Source: Myxococcus dinghuensis
Lineage (GTDB): Bacteria; Myxococcota; Myxococcia; Myxococcales; Myxococcaceae
Reading direction: 5' to 3'
DNA: 64,000 nucleotides
Assembly: GCF_024198235.1 (NCBI RefSeq)
Contig: NZ_JAKCFB010000004.1
Span: 1-64,000 of the forward strand
The translations under genes and the position numbers were made by a program. Positions 42,559 to 51,734 of this stretch are shown here, in pieces. Position 1 is the stretch's first letter, and each line of letters begins with the position of its first letter. The notes under the pieces are model-generated. The model had not been told where the DNA came from and did not search any database. It worked only from the letters and a program-made list of their open reading frames with translations.

Positions 42559-42753
42559 CCCTGGGACGACGAATCGGCGCCCGGGGTCCACCGGGCCGCG
42601 CGAAGCCGCTCCACCGCGGGCTCGGACCAGGCGGTGGTGCGGTATCGCCGTGGCCAGGTGTCCCTCCACCGGCGCGAGGCGCGCGGAAGCCAGCCGCGCC
42701 ACCTCGCGGAGCGGGACGCCATCGCCATCCCCTCACAATTCATGTAAATCAAA

Positions 42754-42766
42754 AATAGCCGCTATT
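42754..42766. promoter_or_regulatory. AT-rich palindrome AATAGC-C-GCTATT upstream of the metallopeptidase
   Basis: A 13-bp palindrome in an AT-rich patch (42737-42775), about 135 bp upstream of the peptidase gene. It may bind a regulator. Confidence 0.35.
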
Positions 42767-42899
42767 CCTAGATACGCCTCCACTGGCGACGCAACCGGGA
42801 TGTCTCCAGCCAGCGGTCCCGCATGTCCCAGGGTTCCGGCGGCGCTCCACTGCACATGGTGTGCGGTGGCACGCGGCCTCGGGCCGCGCGAGGGGAAGC

Positions 42900-44507
42900 A
42901 TGCAGAAGCCGTTCATGACCGCCGTCATGTTGTGTGGAGCGCTGGTGTCGGGATGTCAGGGAGTCGAGGGGCCCCAACCGCCCCAGGAGCCCCCCGGGGA
43001 CTCCCGCGCGGAGGCCCCCGTTGCATCCACCACGCGGACGCTCGTCTCTCCGGAGCTCGAGGCGGCCCTCACCTGCGTCGAGACGTACGTCAACGCGGGG
43101 ACGTGTGACTGGACGCATTGGAGCGAGCTGTGGGAGACGTGCCGGACCTACGAGCATCAGGAGCTCGAGGACGGTGTCTTCATCGAGGCGGTCCAGTCCG
43201 GCGATTGCACGGCGGACAATTGGACCGCGCTGCGGGAACGACTCCTCGAACCCACCACTCCGCGAGTGCGCGTGCGCGCAGCCTGTGACGGGGATGCCCC
43301 GGTGATTCAGGAGACGACGTCCAACGGCTGTTACCCGGTCGAGCAGGGCACGGGCGCCTCCTTCGTCGACGTGCCCGTCGGCAAGGTCGTGACGCTCAGC
43401 GCGGACGAGAACTGTACCGGCGACTCCGTCACCGTCGACACGGACACGAGCCTCTGCGAGACGGTGTTCGAGAGCGGCGCGAGCGCCAACGGGCAGGTGC
43501 GCTCACTGCGCATCGAGGATGTCGAGGCGCCGCCCTCTCCGTACCGCTACGAATGCACCCCCGACGAGCCGACGTGCGTCCAGAACTACAACGGCGATCT
43601 GGGGGCCATCAACAAGAAGAACACCGTCAAGGTCGTCCGCGTCACCCTCGCCGGGAGGACCACGGCCACCACGCTGGCTGAAATGCGGAACAGCATGCGC
43701 AAGCTGTCCGACTTCTTCACCGTCGCGTCTCGCAATCAACTCAGCCTCGAAATCGTCGATTCGAGGACCGTCGCGGTGACGAGCACCGGCTGCAATGCGG
43801 CGAAGAGGCAGGCTCGACAGAGGGCGGGCGCGAACGCGTTCGTGACGGTGTTCGCGCTCCCCAGGGGCTTGTGCGGCAACTCGGGCTCTGGCTCGCACAA
43901 TGCCTACCTCTTGGGAAACCTGTTCCGGGACTACGCACACGAGGTCGGGCATGTCCTCGGCCTCCAGGAGGCCACCACGCGAGACCCAGATACCGGCATC
44001 GTCACCGGTCGCACCGACTCGAGCTCGTTCATGAGCATCTATTCGGCGGACAACTACAACCTCCCCCAACTCCACTGGCTGGGTTGGACGAAGAAGGAGG
44101 AGATCGTCAAGGTCAACTCCGCCCTCGACGCGAACGGCTTCGTCGACGTCACCCTCCGCCCGGTGGGTGACAACGCCGAAAGCACGAGCAACCTCCCCCT
44201 GGGCGCCGTCTGGGAGATGCCCGGGACCAACAACCGGCTGTTCGTCGCCGTGCCGAAGTCGCGCATCAACAACACGAACGGCATCGAGGGCGGCACGGTG
44301 TTCGTGTACCGCGCGCCCAAGTGCGAGGGCTGCACGGGGATGATCATGGGCACGGCGGTGCATGCGCGGTTCGACGCCAGGTCCAAGAACGAGCACAAGG
44401 CGCTCGGCATCTTCTTCAAGCCCGTGGACTTCAAGAGCACCTTCATCCAGGAGGACGGGAAGCGCATCGAGGTGTTCTCCTCGGTCACGGTGCGCATCCG
44501 GAAATAG
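42900..44507 (+). CDS. Secreted zinc metallopeptidase lipoprotein (gametolysin/M11-like) with atypical motif
   Basis: From ATG 42900 it has 535 residues. The lipoprotein signal peptide is VMLCGALVSGC. Residues about 55-115 are Cys-rich and helical. Residues about 125-205 are a beta domain with Cys pairs. The protease domain (about 215-535) has HEVGHVLGLQE (347-357) and a Met-turn-like SFMSIYS (Met378). Metzincins use HExxHxxGxxH/D; here the eleventh position is Glu357. It is probably an exported protease used in predation or surface remodelling. Confidence 0.8.
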   Translation: MQKPFMTAVMLCGALVSGCQGVEGPQPPQEPPGDSRAEAPVASTTRTLVSPELEAALTCVETYVNAGTCDWTHWSELWETCRTYEHQELEDGVFIEAVQSGDCTADNWTALRERLLEPTTPRVRVRAACDGDAPVIQETTSNGCYPVEQGTGASFVDVPVGKVVTLSADENCTGDSVTVDTDTSLCETVFESGASANGQVRSLRIEDVEAPPSPYRYECTPDEPTCVQNYNGDLGAINKKNTVKVVRVTLAGRTTATTLAEMRNSMRKLSDFFTVASRNQLSLEIVDSRTVAVTSTGCNAAKRQARQRAGANAFVTVFALPRGLCGNSGSGSHNAYLLGNLFRDYAHEVGHVLGLQEATTRDPDTGIVTGRTDSSSFMSIYSADNYNLPQLHWLGWTKKEEIVKVNSALDANGFVDVTLRPVGDNAESTSNLPLGAVWEMPGTNNRLFVAVPKSRINNTNGIEGGTVFVYRAPKCEGCTGMIMGTAVHARFDARSKNEHKALGIFFKPVDFKSTFIQEDGKRIEVFSSVTVRIRK

Positions 44508-44517
44508 CGGCGGGCCG

Positions 44518-45453
44518 TCACCGCATCCCGTCCAGGAGCGCGACGAGCGCCTCGGGCCGGGATGCGAACGGCGAGTGCGACGTCGCCAGGGCTTCGACGG
44601 TGAAGGGATTGCCGGGCGTGAAGGCGTCGGCCTCGCGAATCATCAACGACTGGAGCGCCGGGGCCAGGGCGCGGTCCTCGGTACAGCGGATGTAGCTGCG
44701 AGGAATGCGCCCCCAGCGCTCCTGGGTCGCGCCCACCTTGGAGGTCCAGAGCGACAGGGGCAGGTCCGGCGTCAGGGACAGCGCGAAGGGGAGGAAGTCC
44801 GCCCACGGCACGTCCTGGTAGTACGCCGCGCGCAAGGCCTCCAGATACGCGAGCCCCCCGCGCGGGTTGATGCGCACCGCGCCCAGCCTTCCCGGGTCAC
44901 CGACGAACAACCCCTCCCCATGGCCGGTGCGCGCCTCGGGCAACGCGCCGTAGGCGCTGGCGCTCCCCAGCCGCAGCGGGCAGAACGCGCCCAGGTACAC
45001 GAGACGCCCGATGTGCTGAGGGGCCAGCTCCCCCGCCCGCGTGATGACCGTGCCGCCCGCGCTGTGTCCCACGAGGATGGGCTTCATCCCGTCCGAGGCC
45101 CGCCGCAGGGACTCCAGCGCGGTGACCACGGCGGTGGCGCAATCCTCCAACGTGAGGTCCGCCAGCGGTGAGCGCTCCTCCCGGAGGCCCGCCTCATCCC
45201 CCGTCACGTAGGACGAGGGGAAGCGCGCCTGGAGGCCGTGCCCAGGAAGGTCGAGGGCGACCACCCGGTGGCCTCGCGCGGAGAGGGATTCGGAGACGCG
45301 GGACCAGTGGAGGGCGTTGTGCCACGCACCATGTACCAGGAGGAAGGTGCGGCGAGGCCGCGGACCGCGCTCGGAGGTCTTGGCGACGGAGCCACGCAGT
45401 GGGAGCAGGCCCGCCCCGACGAGAGCCCCCTTCAGCCAGTCACGACGCTTCAT
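44518..45453 (-). CDS. Tat-exported alpha/beta hydrolase
   Basis: This 311-residue protein has a twin-arginine signal (MKRRDWLKGALVGAGLLP). The hydrolase core shows FLLVHGAWHNALHW (oxyanion), DLPGHG, the nucleophile elbow VGHSAGGT (Ser131), and a likely His in ATSHSPF near the C-terminus. This is the esterase-type layout related to plant methylesterase/hydroxynitrile-lyase-like proteins. GAGGA precedes the ATG. It lies 7 bp after a MerR regulator gene, almost certainly in one transcript. Confidence 0.85.
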   Translation of the reverse strand: MKRRDWLKGALVGAGLLPLRGSVAKTSERGPRPRRTFLLVHGAWHNALHWSRVSESLSARGHRVVALDLPGHGLQARFPSSYVTGDEAGLREERSPLADLTLEDCATAVVTALESLRRASDGMKPILVGHSAGGTVITRAGELAPQHIGRLVYLGAFCPLRLGSASAYGALPEARTGHGEGLFVGDPGRLGAVRINPRGGLAYLEALRAAYYQDVPWADFLPFALSLTPDLPLSLWTSKVGATQERWGRIPRSYIRCTEDRALAPALQSLMIREADAFTPGNPFTVEALATSHSPFASRPEALVALLDGMR

Positions 45454-45460
45454 GACGTCC

Positions 45461-45826
45461 TCACTCGACCACCTCCCGGGAGGCGTCCCCGGACGCGATG
45501 GCCCGGGCGAGCCGCTCCCTGCGCCCCGCGAGCTCCAGGAGTTGCGCGTCGAACTCCGCCAATCGCTTCCGGTGGAGCGCGAGCGCCTGCGGGCAGATGG
45601 CGCGCTTGACGTCGCGGAGCATGCACCGCGGAAACGTGGCGATATCCACCAGGGAGAAGCCCAGGCGGATGAAGTGGGCCACCTGCCGCACCCGTCGCTC
45701 CGCCTCTTCGTCGAAGTCCCGGTAGCCATTCGCGCGCCGATGGGAGGCGAGCAACCCCTCCTTCTCGTAGTGGCGGATGGAGCGCGCACTGCAGCCCGTG
45801 CGCCGGGCGAGTTCTCCGATGTTCAT
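45461..45826 (-). CDS. MerR-family transcriptional regulator
   Basis: From ATG 45826 (GGAGG upstream) it has 121 residues. The MerR winged helix is NIGELARRTGCSARSIRHYEKEGLLASHRRANGYRDFDEEAERRVRQVAHFIRLGFSLVDIATF. The C-terminal coiled coil contains CPQALALHRKRLAEFDAQLLEL. The Cys (CM, IC) could sense metal or redox state, but no CXXC metal loop is present. It activates or represses its own promoter, which has the stretched MerR spacer, and the hydrolase gene follows. Confidence 0.9.
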   Translation of the reverse strand: MNIGELARRTGCSARSIRHYEKEGLLASHRRANGYRDFDEEAERRVRQVAHFIRLGFSLVDIATFPRCMLRDVKRAICPQALALHRKRLAEFDAQLLELAGRRERLARAIASGDASREVVE

Positions 45827-45844
45827 CCTGTCCTCCACGAACGG

Positions 45845-45876
45845 ACGCTAGTCCCTGACACCAGTGTCAAGGTCAA
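45845..45876 (-). promoter_or_regulatory. MerR-type promoter with operator in a 20-bp spacer
   Basis: On the minus strand: TTGACC (-35, 45871-45876), a 20-bp spacer and TAGCGT (-10, 45845-45850). The perfect palindrome TGACAC-TG-GTGTCA (45856-45869) lies inside the spacer, the standard geometry for MerR activation by DNA distortion. Confidence 0.7.
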
Positions 45877-45988
45877 GGCCCGCCCCCCACTGTCGCCGCC
45901 CCCGGAGCGGAGGAGGGATGGAGGTCATCCTCGACACGGCGCGGTGCGCGATTGACGGCTCCCCAGCCTGGGCGCCATAGAATCGCTC

Positions 45989-48900
45989 ATGCCGACTTCC
46001 AGGTTTAGCCTCATCAAGCTGTTTTTCTTGATGACAGTCTCCCTGTCATCACAGGGGCGCGCCGCGCCCCGGAGCGCCGCGTCCTCCACCGCCTTCACCG
46101 TGCCCAACGGGACCTTCGAGGCGCCAGCGCTCGCGGCCTCTCCCGGGTACCAGTACGCCCCCGCTGGCTCCGGCTGGACGTTCGCCAATGGCGCGGGCCT
46201 GTCTCGCAACGGCACGGCGTTCACGTCTGGCAATCCGAACGCGCCCCAGGGCGCCCAGGTGCTGTTCCTCCAGAACACGGCCACGGCCTCGCGGACGCTC
46301 GACTTCACCGCGGGCTACTACGTCTTCAGCTTCTCCACCGCGCAGCGCGGCAACCTCACGAGCGCGCAGCGGGTGGAGCTGAGAATCGACGGGGCGACCG
46401 TCGTCGCGGTGACGCCCACGGGCGCCCCCTACCAGCGCGTCACCACGGGCCCCGTGCTGCTGACGTCGGGGGCCCACGCCGTCGCACTGGAGGGCACCAA
46501 TCCCCTGGGAACCGACAACACCGCGTTCGTGGATGACTTCACGGCGACGCGGATCCGGGACATCGCCCTCAGCGGCTTCGAGTCACCGGTGCTGCCCGCC
46601 TCTCCGGGCTTCGCCTACACGCCAGCGGGAGGCCCCTGGTCGTTCGGCGCCGGGAGTGGCCTGAGTCGCAACGGCAGCGGCTTCACGGCCGCCAACCCCA
46701 ACGCGCCGGAGGGCGCGCAGGTGCTCCTGCTCCAGGGGGCCTCGTCCGCCTCGACCTCCATCACCCTCCCCCGCGCCGGCTTCTACCGCTTCCGCGTCAA
46801 GGCCGCGCTGCGCGCCAACAACCCGACCCAACCGCCGACGAAGAACCTCCGCGTCACCGTGGGCGGAGCGCAGGTGGGCGAGTTCCGGCTCGGCAGCACC
46901 CAGTACGTCGAGCAGGTGTCCACCGCGCGCTATCTCGACGCGGGCGCGAGCGTGGTGACGCTGACGGGCGTGGACACTTCGCCCGGGGACCACACGGCCC
47001 TCGTGGACGACCTGCGGGTGGAGATGCTCCACGACTGGTGGGACCCCTCCGTCTGGGGCGGCGCGGTGCCCGGCCCCGCCGACACGGCCACCGTGGGAGC
47101 CGACAGCGCCGTCTGCCTGAGGGGCCCGGTCAGCACCGGGGCCATCACCGTGGGCGGAGAGCTGCTCGGCGTGCAGAACATGAACTTCGACGTCACGACG
47201 CCCTACATCATGGTGATGGGCAGCGGCGCGCGCCTCGAGGTGGGGCAGGAGCTCACGCCCTTCCCCAGCGCGGGGGTCATCACGCTCGTCGGCGAGTCGA
47301 CCGCCCCCGACATCATGGGGATGGGCAACAAGTTCGTGGGCGCCATGAACTCCGCCACGCTGCGGCTCCACGGCCAGGAGCGCGTGAGCTGGACGCAGCT
47401 CGGACGCAACGCGCCGGCGGGGAGCTCCGCCATCTACGTCAAGGAAGCCGTGAACTGGCAGGCCGGAGACACCCTCGTGGTGGTCTCCAGCCATCGGGAC
47501 TGGAACGAGGCGGAGAAGCGGACCGTCACCGGCGTCACCGAAGGGAACACCCGGCTCGCGCTGTCGAGCCCGCTCACGTACGCGCACACCGGCGTGGTGA
47601 AGACCTATACCGAGGGCTCCCGCACCTGGACGGCGGACCTGCGCGCCCAGGTGGGGCTGCTCACCCACAACATCAAGATCCAGGGCGACTCGGCCTCCGA
47701 AGCCACCGGCTACGGCGGGCACGTCATGGTCATGGACAACGCGGCGGCATACTTCAGCGGCGTCGAGCTGTTCAACATGGGCCAGAAGAAGCTGCTCGGC
47801 CGCTACCCCTTCCACTGGCACATGCTCGGCAGCGCGGGCGCGGGGCAGTACATCAAGAACTCCAGCATCCACCAGTCCTACAACCGGGCCGTCACCATCC
47901 ACGGCACGGAGAGCGCGCTGGTGGAGAACAACTTCCTCTACGACCACATCGGCCACGGCGTGTTCCTGGAGGACGGCAGCGAGCGCTTCAACGTCATCAA
48001 GAAGAACGTCACGCTCCTCACCAGGCGGCCCGCGCCGGGTGAGCAGGTGACGCCGTCCGACAACGAGCTGGACCAGGTCCAGAACCGCACGCCGGCCAGT
48101 TATTGGATCACCAACCCGCAGAACACGTTCGAGGACAACGTCGCGGCCGGGACCCAGGGGACGGGCTTCTGGTTCGCCTTCCCGGAGCGGCCCATGGGGC
48201 TGTCCACGAACGACTCCCGCTTCTCCTCGCTGCGCCCCCGGACGCTCCCGATGATTTCGTTCAAGGGGAACAGCGCGCACAGCACCATGTCCGGGTTCGA
48301 CATCTTCGACGGGCTGTCTCCCAGCCACTCCATCGAGGCGAACCTGGGCTGGTCGGACCCCGCCCTCCACCTCATCGAGAACAGCACCTGGTACGCCAAC
48401 GAGCTGGGCATCTACACCGGCATCGGCGCGGGTGGGCCGTCCGACAACCTCGTCTTCCGCAACAACGTCCTGGTCGAGAACACCGTGGGCGCCATGATGG
48501 CCAGCTACAGCATCATCGACCAGAGCCTGTTCGTGGCGAACTCGGGCGAGGCGCTCGTCGGCGGGGTCCGCCATGCCTACCGCGTGTACGACGGCGCGGG
48601 GCAGGTCCGTGACTCGCACTTCGTCGGCTGGGATGCCGCCAACGCCAACTTCCTCATCAACACCGGCGCCGCCACCAAGCACCCCAACCACCAGTTCACC
48701 GGCAACACGACGTCCCCCGTGGGGCCGCCGCGCACCAGCCTGGAGGACTTCGACCTCCCGCCCGTCGCGGACGCCCACGCCAACCACGCGGGCCACCCGC
48801 GCTACTGGTCCATCGTGCTGCGCGACGTCACCGGCGGCATCAGCGGCAAGGCGAACACGTCCATCGTGTCCAGCCATCCGTTCATGCGCGTGGGCGACGA

Positions 48901-49903
48901 GTTCCGCCCCGCGAACTGGGAGCGCACGTACCGCAGCGACCACCGCTTCGTCCTCTCGCGGCTCTCCTACGCGGTGCCGTTCGAGCAGACGCCCAACGTC
49001 ACCGTCACGCGCGAGAAGGCCGGGACGCCCACGGCCCACGTCTATTACATCGACGGCTACCGGGAGTGGCACCAGCTCCCGTTCATCGTCAATGAGGGCT
49101 TCGAGTACACCTATACCTACGAAGCGCTCCCCTCCGTGAAGTCGGTGGCGATGAACCTGGAGGACGCCACGCCGGGGGACAACTACGTGGCCCGCTTCAA
49201 GGACTTCGGCAAGCTGGGGGGCCTGCGCCTCTCCGCGTCCCAGGGCGGCTTCACCTCGCACGCCTCGCTCGCGAGCCTGCGCGGCGCGGCCTCCTCGGGC
49301 TACTTCCTCCAGTCCGGCGGAGACCTGTACGTCAAGGCGGTCGCCACCGCGAAGAACCAGGCCTTCGCCATCAACTGGGACACGAACTTCGCGGTGCCCC
49401 CGCTCGATACGGACGGCGACCAGATGACGGACGCCGTGGAGATCCGGGCCGGGCGGCATCCGTTCGACGCCGGGGACCTGGGGGCGGAGTTCGTCCAGGC
49501 CGGGAACTTCGAGGGTTGGGGCTCGCCCGTGGACATCGCGGGCCTGACGTCGACGAACGGGGAGCTGGCGGGGACGTCCTCCGGCATCGGGGACGCGCAG
49601 CTGACGAACACCGCCTACAACTTCAGCGCCGGCCGAGTCGCGAAGCTCCAGGTGCGGATGCGGGCGTCCCAGAGCACCGGCGTCCAGCTCTTCTTCGCCA
49701 CGGGCACCCTGCCAGGCTTCTCCGCCACGCGCGTGGCGAACGCGTCCTATACGGGCGGCGGCGCATACCAGACGGTCACCTTCGAGCTGGCGGGGCTGAC
49801 GGACTGGACGGGGACCATCACCGACCTGCGGCTCGACCCGGTGTCCGGCGTGGGAATCCAGTTCGGCATCGACTGGATTCGCGCGGTGGCCCCCAGCCCT
49901 TGA
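45989..49903 (+). CDS. Large secreted G8/parallel beta-helix protein resembling CEMIP/TMEM2
   Basis: This 1304-residue protein has a signal peptide (MPTSRFSLIKLFFLMTVSLSSQGRA). Residues about 38-190 and 195-345 are tandem copies of a jelly-roll-like domain (FEAPALAASPGYQYAPAG, FESPVLPASPGFAYTPAG). A G8 domain begins near HDWWDPSVWGG (about 348). A right-handed beta-helix follows with RYPFHWHMLGS (about 605-615), the signature that in animal CEMIP/TMEM2 is RYPxHFH and near the hyaluronan site. It continues with many N/G turns (NNFLYDHIGHGVFLEDG). The C-terminal part has a calcium-type TDGDQMTDAVEIRAGRHP and a final jelly-roll domain. It may bind or cleave a polysaccharide outside the cell. Confidence 0.85.
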   Translation: MPTSRFSLIKLFFLMTVSLSSQGRAAPRSAASSTAFTVPNGTFEAPALAASPGYQYAPAGSGWTFANGAGLSRNGTAFTSGNPNAPQGAQVLFLQNTATASRTLDFTAGYYVFSFSTAQRGNLTSAQRVELRIDGATVVAVTPTGAPYQRVTTGPVLLTSGAHAVALEGTNPLGTDNTAFVDDFTATRIRDIALSGFESPVLPASPGFAYTPAGGPWSFGAGSGLSRNGSGFTAANPNAPEGAQVLLLQGASSASTSITLPRAGFYRFRVKAALRANNPTQPPTKNLRVTVGGAQVGEFRLGSTQYVEQVSTARYLDAGASVVTLTGVDTSPGDHTALVDDLRVEMLHDWWDPSVWGGAVPGPADTATVGADSAVCLRGPVSTGAITVGGELLGVQNMNFDVTTPYIMVMGSGARLEVGQELTPFPSAGVITLVGESTAPDIMGMGNKFVGAMNSATLRLHGQERVSWTQLGRNAPAGSSAIYVKEAVNWQAGDTLVVVSSHRDWNEAEKRTVTGVTEGNTRLALSSPLTYAHTGVVKTYTEGSRTWTADLRAQVGLLTHNIKIQGDSASEATGYGGHVMVMDNAAAYFSGVELFNMGQKKLLGRYPFHWHMLGSAGAGQYIKNSSIHQSYNRAVTIHGTESALVENNFLYDHIGHGVFLEDGSERFNVIKKNVTLLTRRPAPGEQVTPSDNELDQVQNRTPASYWITNPQNTFEDNVAAGTQGTGFWFAFPERPMGLSTNDSRFSSLRPRTLPMISFKGNSAHSTMSGFDIFDGLSPSHSIEANLGWSDPALHLIENSTWYANELGIYTGIGAGGPSDNLVFRNNVLVENTVGAMMASYSIIDQSLFVANSGEALVGGVRHAYRVYDGAGQVRDSHFVGWDAANANFLINTGAATKHPNHQFTGNTTSPVGPPRTSLEDFDLPPVADAHANHAGHPRYWSIVLRDVTGGISGKANTSIVSSHPFMRVGDEFRPANWERTYRSDHRFVLSRLSYAVPFEQTPNVTVTREKAGTPTAHVYYIDGYREWHQLPFIVNEGFEYTYTYEALPSVKSVAMNLEDATPGDNYVARFKDFGKLGGLRLSASQGGFTSHASLASLRGAASSGYFLQSGGDLYVKAVATAKNQAFAINWDTNFAVPPLDTDGDQMTDAVEIRAGRHPFDAGDLGAEFVQAGNFEGWGSPVDIAGLTSTNGELAGTSSGIGDAQLTNTAYNFSAGRVAKLQVRMRASQSTGVQLFFATGTLPGFSATRVANASYTGGGAYQTVTFELAGLTDWTGTITDLRLDPVSGVGIQFGIDWIRAVAPSP

Positions 49904-49923
49904 CCCTGGCCGGACTCGTCGGT

Positions 49924-49956
49924 GGGGACCGTCGGACCGTCGCGAGGACGGTCCCC
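49924..49956. terminator. Bidirectional terminator between G8 protein and methyltransferase genes
   Basis: GGGGACCGTC and GACGGTCCCC form a perfect 10-bp stem with a 13-base loop. It lies between the ends of two convergent genes (49903 and 49967). Confidence 0.75.
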
Positions 49957-49966
49957 GTGGAGCGAA

Positions 49967-50716
49967 TCACGGACCGGGGAGGCGCGCGCGGATGCAGATG
50001 AACCCGGGCGCCTGGGACAGCTCCTCGAACAGGCGCGGGTCCGCCGCCTTCATGTCGTCGAGCGGCTTGGGCTCGACGACGCGGTCGAGCGTCCAGCCCG
50101 CCTCGCAGAGCGCGTTCAGGATGTCCGCGAGGGGCCGGCGATACCCCTGCACATACGGCTTCGGCTCGCCGAAGCCCGACCAGTACATCCCGAAGCGCGT
50201 CGTGTCGAAGTAGGTGCCGCCGCCACGGCACCGCACGTCGTTCCAGTCGCGCATCGGGTGTGCCATCGAGAACACGAGCATCGCCCCGGGCCGAGAGACG
50301 CGTCGGAACTCCTCGAACACCGGGGTGAGGTGTCGCACGTAGTCGAGCGCGAGCGCGCATACGATGCGGTCGAACGAGCCCGCCCCCAACCCGTCGAGCG
50401 GCGCCGCGAGGTCCCCCGTCGTCACCTCGACCGGGAGGCCCGCGCAGCGCGCGCGGGCGAGCGAGACCATCTCCGGCGTCACATCGAAGGCGTGGACGGT
50501 CGCGCCGCTGCGCGCGAGCTTCTCGGTGCAGATGCCCGGCCCGCATCCGGCGTCGAGCACGCGCAACCCGTCCACCTCTCCCAGCAGCGCCAGTGTCGCG
50601 GGTCGCTCGTAGAGGGCGTTGTGCGGCTTCGTCGGCGCGAAGGTCGAATAACGCTCCGCGAAGGCCGAATACGCGGCGAGGCCGAGCGACTCGTCCGCAT
50701 CGTTCGTGTCGTCCAT
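49967..50716 (-). CDS. SAM-dependent methyltransferase, class I
   Basis: This 249-residue protein (start ATG 50716) carries motif I VLDAGCGPGICTEKLARSG, then VHAFDVTPEMVSLARARC (motif II acidic) and GSFDRIVCALALDYV (motif IV). The fold is the Methyltransf_11/25 type of small-molecule or lipid methylases such as UbiE/COQ5-like enzymes. A substrate cannot be inferred from context. It is convergent with the G8 protein gene. Confidence 0.88.
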   Translation of the reverse strand: MDDTNDADESLGLAAYSAFAERYSTFAPTKPHNALYERPATLALLGEVDGLRVLDAGCGPGICTEKLARSGATVHAFDVTPEMVSLARARCAGLPVEVTTGDLAAPLDGLGAGSFDRIVCALALDYVRHLTPVFEEFRRVSRPGAMLVFSMAHPMRDWNDVRCRGGGTYFDTTRFGMYWSGFGEPKPYVQGYRRPLADILNALCEAGWTLDRVVEPKPLDDMKAADPRLFEELSQAPGFICIRARLPGP

Positions 50717-50807
50717 GCGCGGTCTCCCGAAGGAACAGGGAGACCAAGCTACGCCAGGCGCGGGCCGTCGTCGAACGCGTCCACGGGCTCCCGGCGCACC
50801 GCGCGAA

Positions 50808-51734
50808 CTACGGCGAGCAGCTCTGCCCCGACGAGGACGTCGGGTCCACGGCGAGCGCGCGCGCGGCGGCCGGCGTCGCGGGCCCCGGGTCGAACCCAGG
50901 GGGGAACGCGGAGCTGTCACAGGAGCCGTTGAAGGAATCCACCTCGTCGTTGAGCGAGGAGATGAGGGTACAGTTCGTCCCGCCCAGCGCCGCGACGGCG
51001 TCGGAGATCAGCGTGGACGGCGTGGGGACGGCGCCGAAGAGGCGCTGGTTGCACGTGGCCACCATCGTCTGACGCGCGAGCAGGAAGCGAAGCCGATCCA
51101 ACTGGCTGCGCTGCGTGTTGTTCGGGTACTTGGCGGGGTCTCCCCAGAGCAACCCCTCCGCCGAGGGCAACGTGGTGATGGTCCCGATGGCGCCCAGGGC
51201 GATGGGGCCCACCAACAGACACTGCTGCAGGGCCTGGATGTGGTTCTTGTAGAAGCCCAGCGTCCGCGTCGCGTTGGCGCAGGGCCCCGGAGGCGGCTGC
51301 TCACAAACGAGGCGCGCGGTGCACATGGACTGCCCTTGGTCGAACCCCACGTAGAGGATGTTGTCGATGTTGGTGTCGTTCTGCCCGTCGAGCATGGCCA
51401 GCGTCAGGCAGTCGTCGTAGCTGCTGAAGGTCACCGGGAAGTCCATCGACAGGAACCCGTTCACCGGAATCGAGACGGGAGGCGTGGGCACGAACACGAA
51501 GTGCTCCACCGCCAGCGTCGGGTCCGACGCGGACAGCAGTATCGAGGGCTGGGTCGGATGGACGTTGTCGATCCGGAAGTTGAAGGTCGCGAGGAAGGGA
51601 TACGTCGACGCGACCACCTGCGCCTCACCGTTGATGCGCTTGGTGCACGTCAGGTCGTGGGCCCGGGCCGCCCCCGCCATCATCAGCAATCCCGCACACA
51701 GCACTCCCGCTCCGCTCTGCCCCCACGACTTCAT
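50808..51734 (-). CDS. Secreted protein of unknown function
   Basis: This 308-residue protein has a signal peptide (MKSWGQSGAGVLCAGLLMMAGAARA). Residues about 28-150 read as a beta-sandwich (ATFNFRIDNVHPTQPSILLSA, VEHFVFVPTPPVSIPVNGF). The C-terminal half has RTLGFYKNH, a motif similar to the RTxGYWKNH seen in many secreted proteins, and Cys pairs (CLLVGPI, NGSCDSSAFPPG). Its ribosome site lies in a possible hairpin. It may belong to the myxobacterial extracellular protein set. No named family is claimed. Confidence 0.65.
   Translation of the reverse strand: MKSWGQSGAGVLCAGLLMMAGAARAHDLTCTKRINGEAQVVASTYPFLATFNFRIDNVHPTQPSILLSASDPTLAVEHFVFVPTPPVSIPVNGFLSMDFPVTFSSYDDCLTLAMLDGQNDTNIDNILYVGFDQGQSMCTARLVCEQPPPGPCANATRTLGFYKNHIQALQQCLLVGPIALGAIGTITTLPSAEGLLWGDPAKYPNNTQRSQLDRLRFLLARQTMVATCNQRLFGAVPTPSTLISDAVAALGGTNCTLISSLNDEVDSFNGSCDSSAFPPGFDPGPATPAAARALAVDPTSSSGQSCSP

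Larger units (their letters stand above)
42503..42899. other. Gap with terminator hairpin and AT-rich palindrome
   Basis: These 397 bases hold no supported gene. A minus frame at 42454-42702 has some coding-like bias but no start context or family match. The hairpin at 42528-42558 and the palindrome at 42754-42766 are listed separately. Confidence 0.4.

Noticed and set aside
42454-42702. 82-codon minus-strand frame with some G/C third positions
   Set aside because: It overlaps the lipoprotein gene and the terminator, and has no ribosome site or family match. It could be a decayed gene but this is not supportable.
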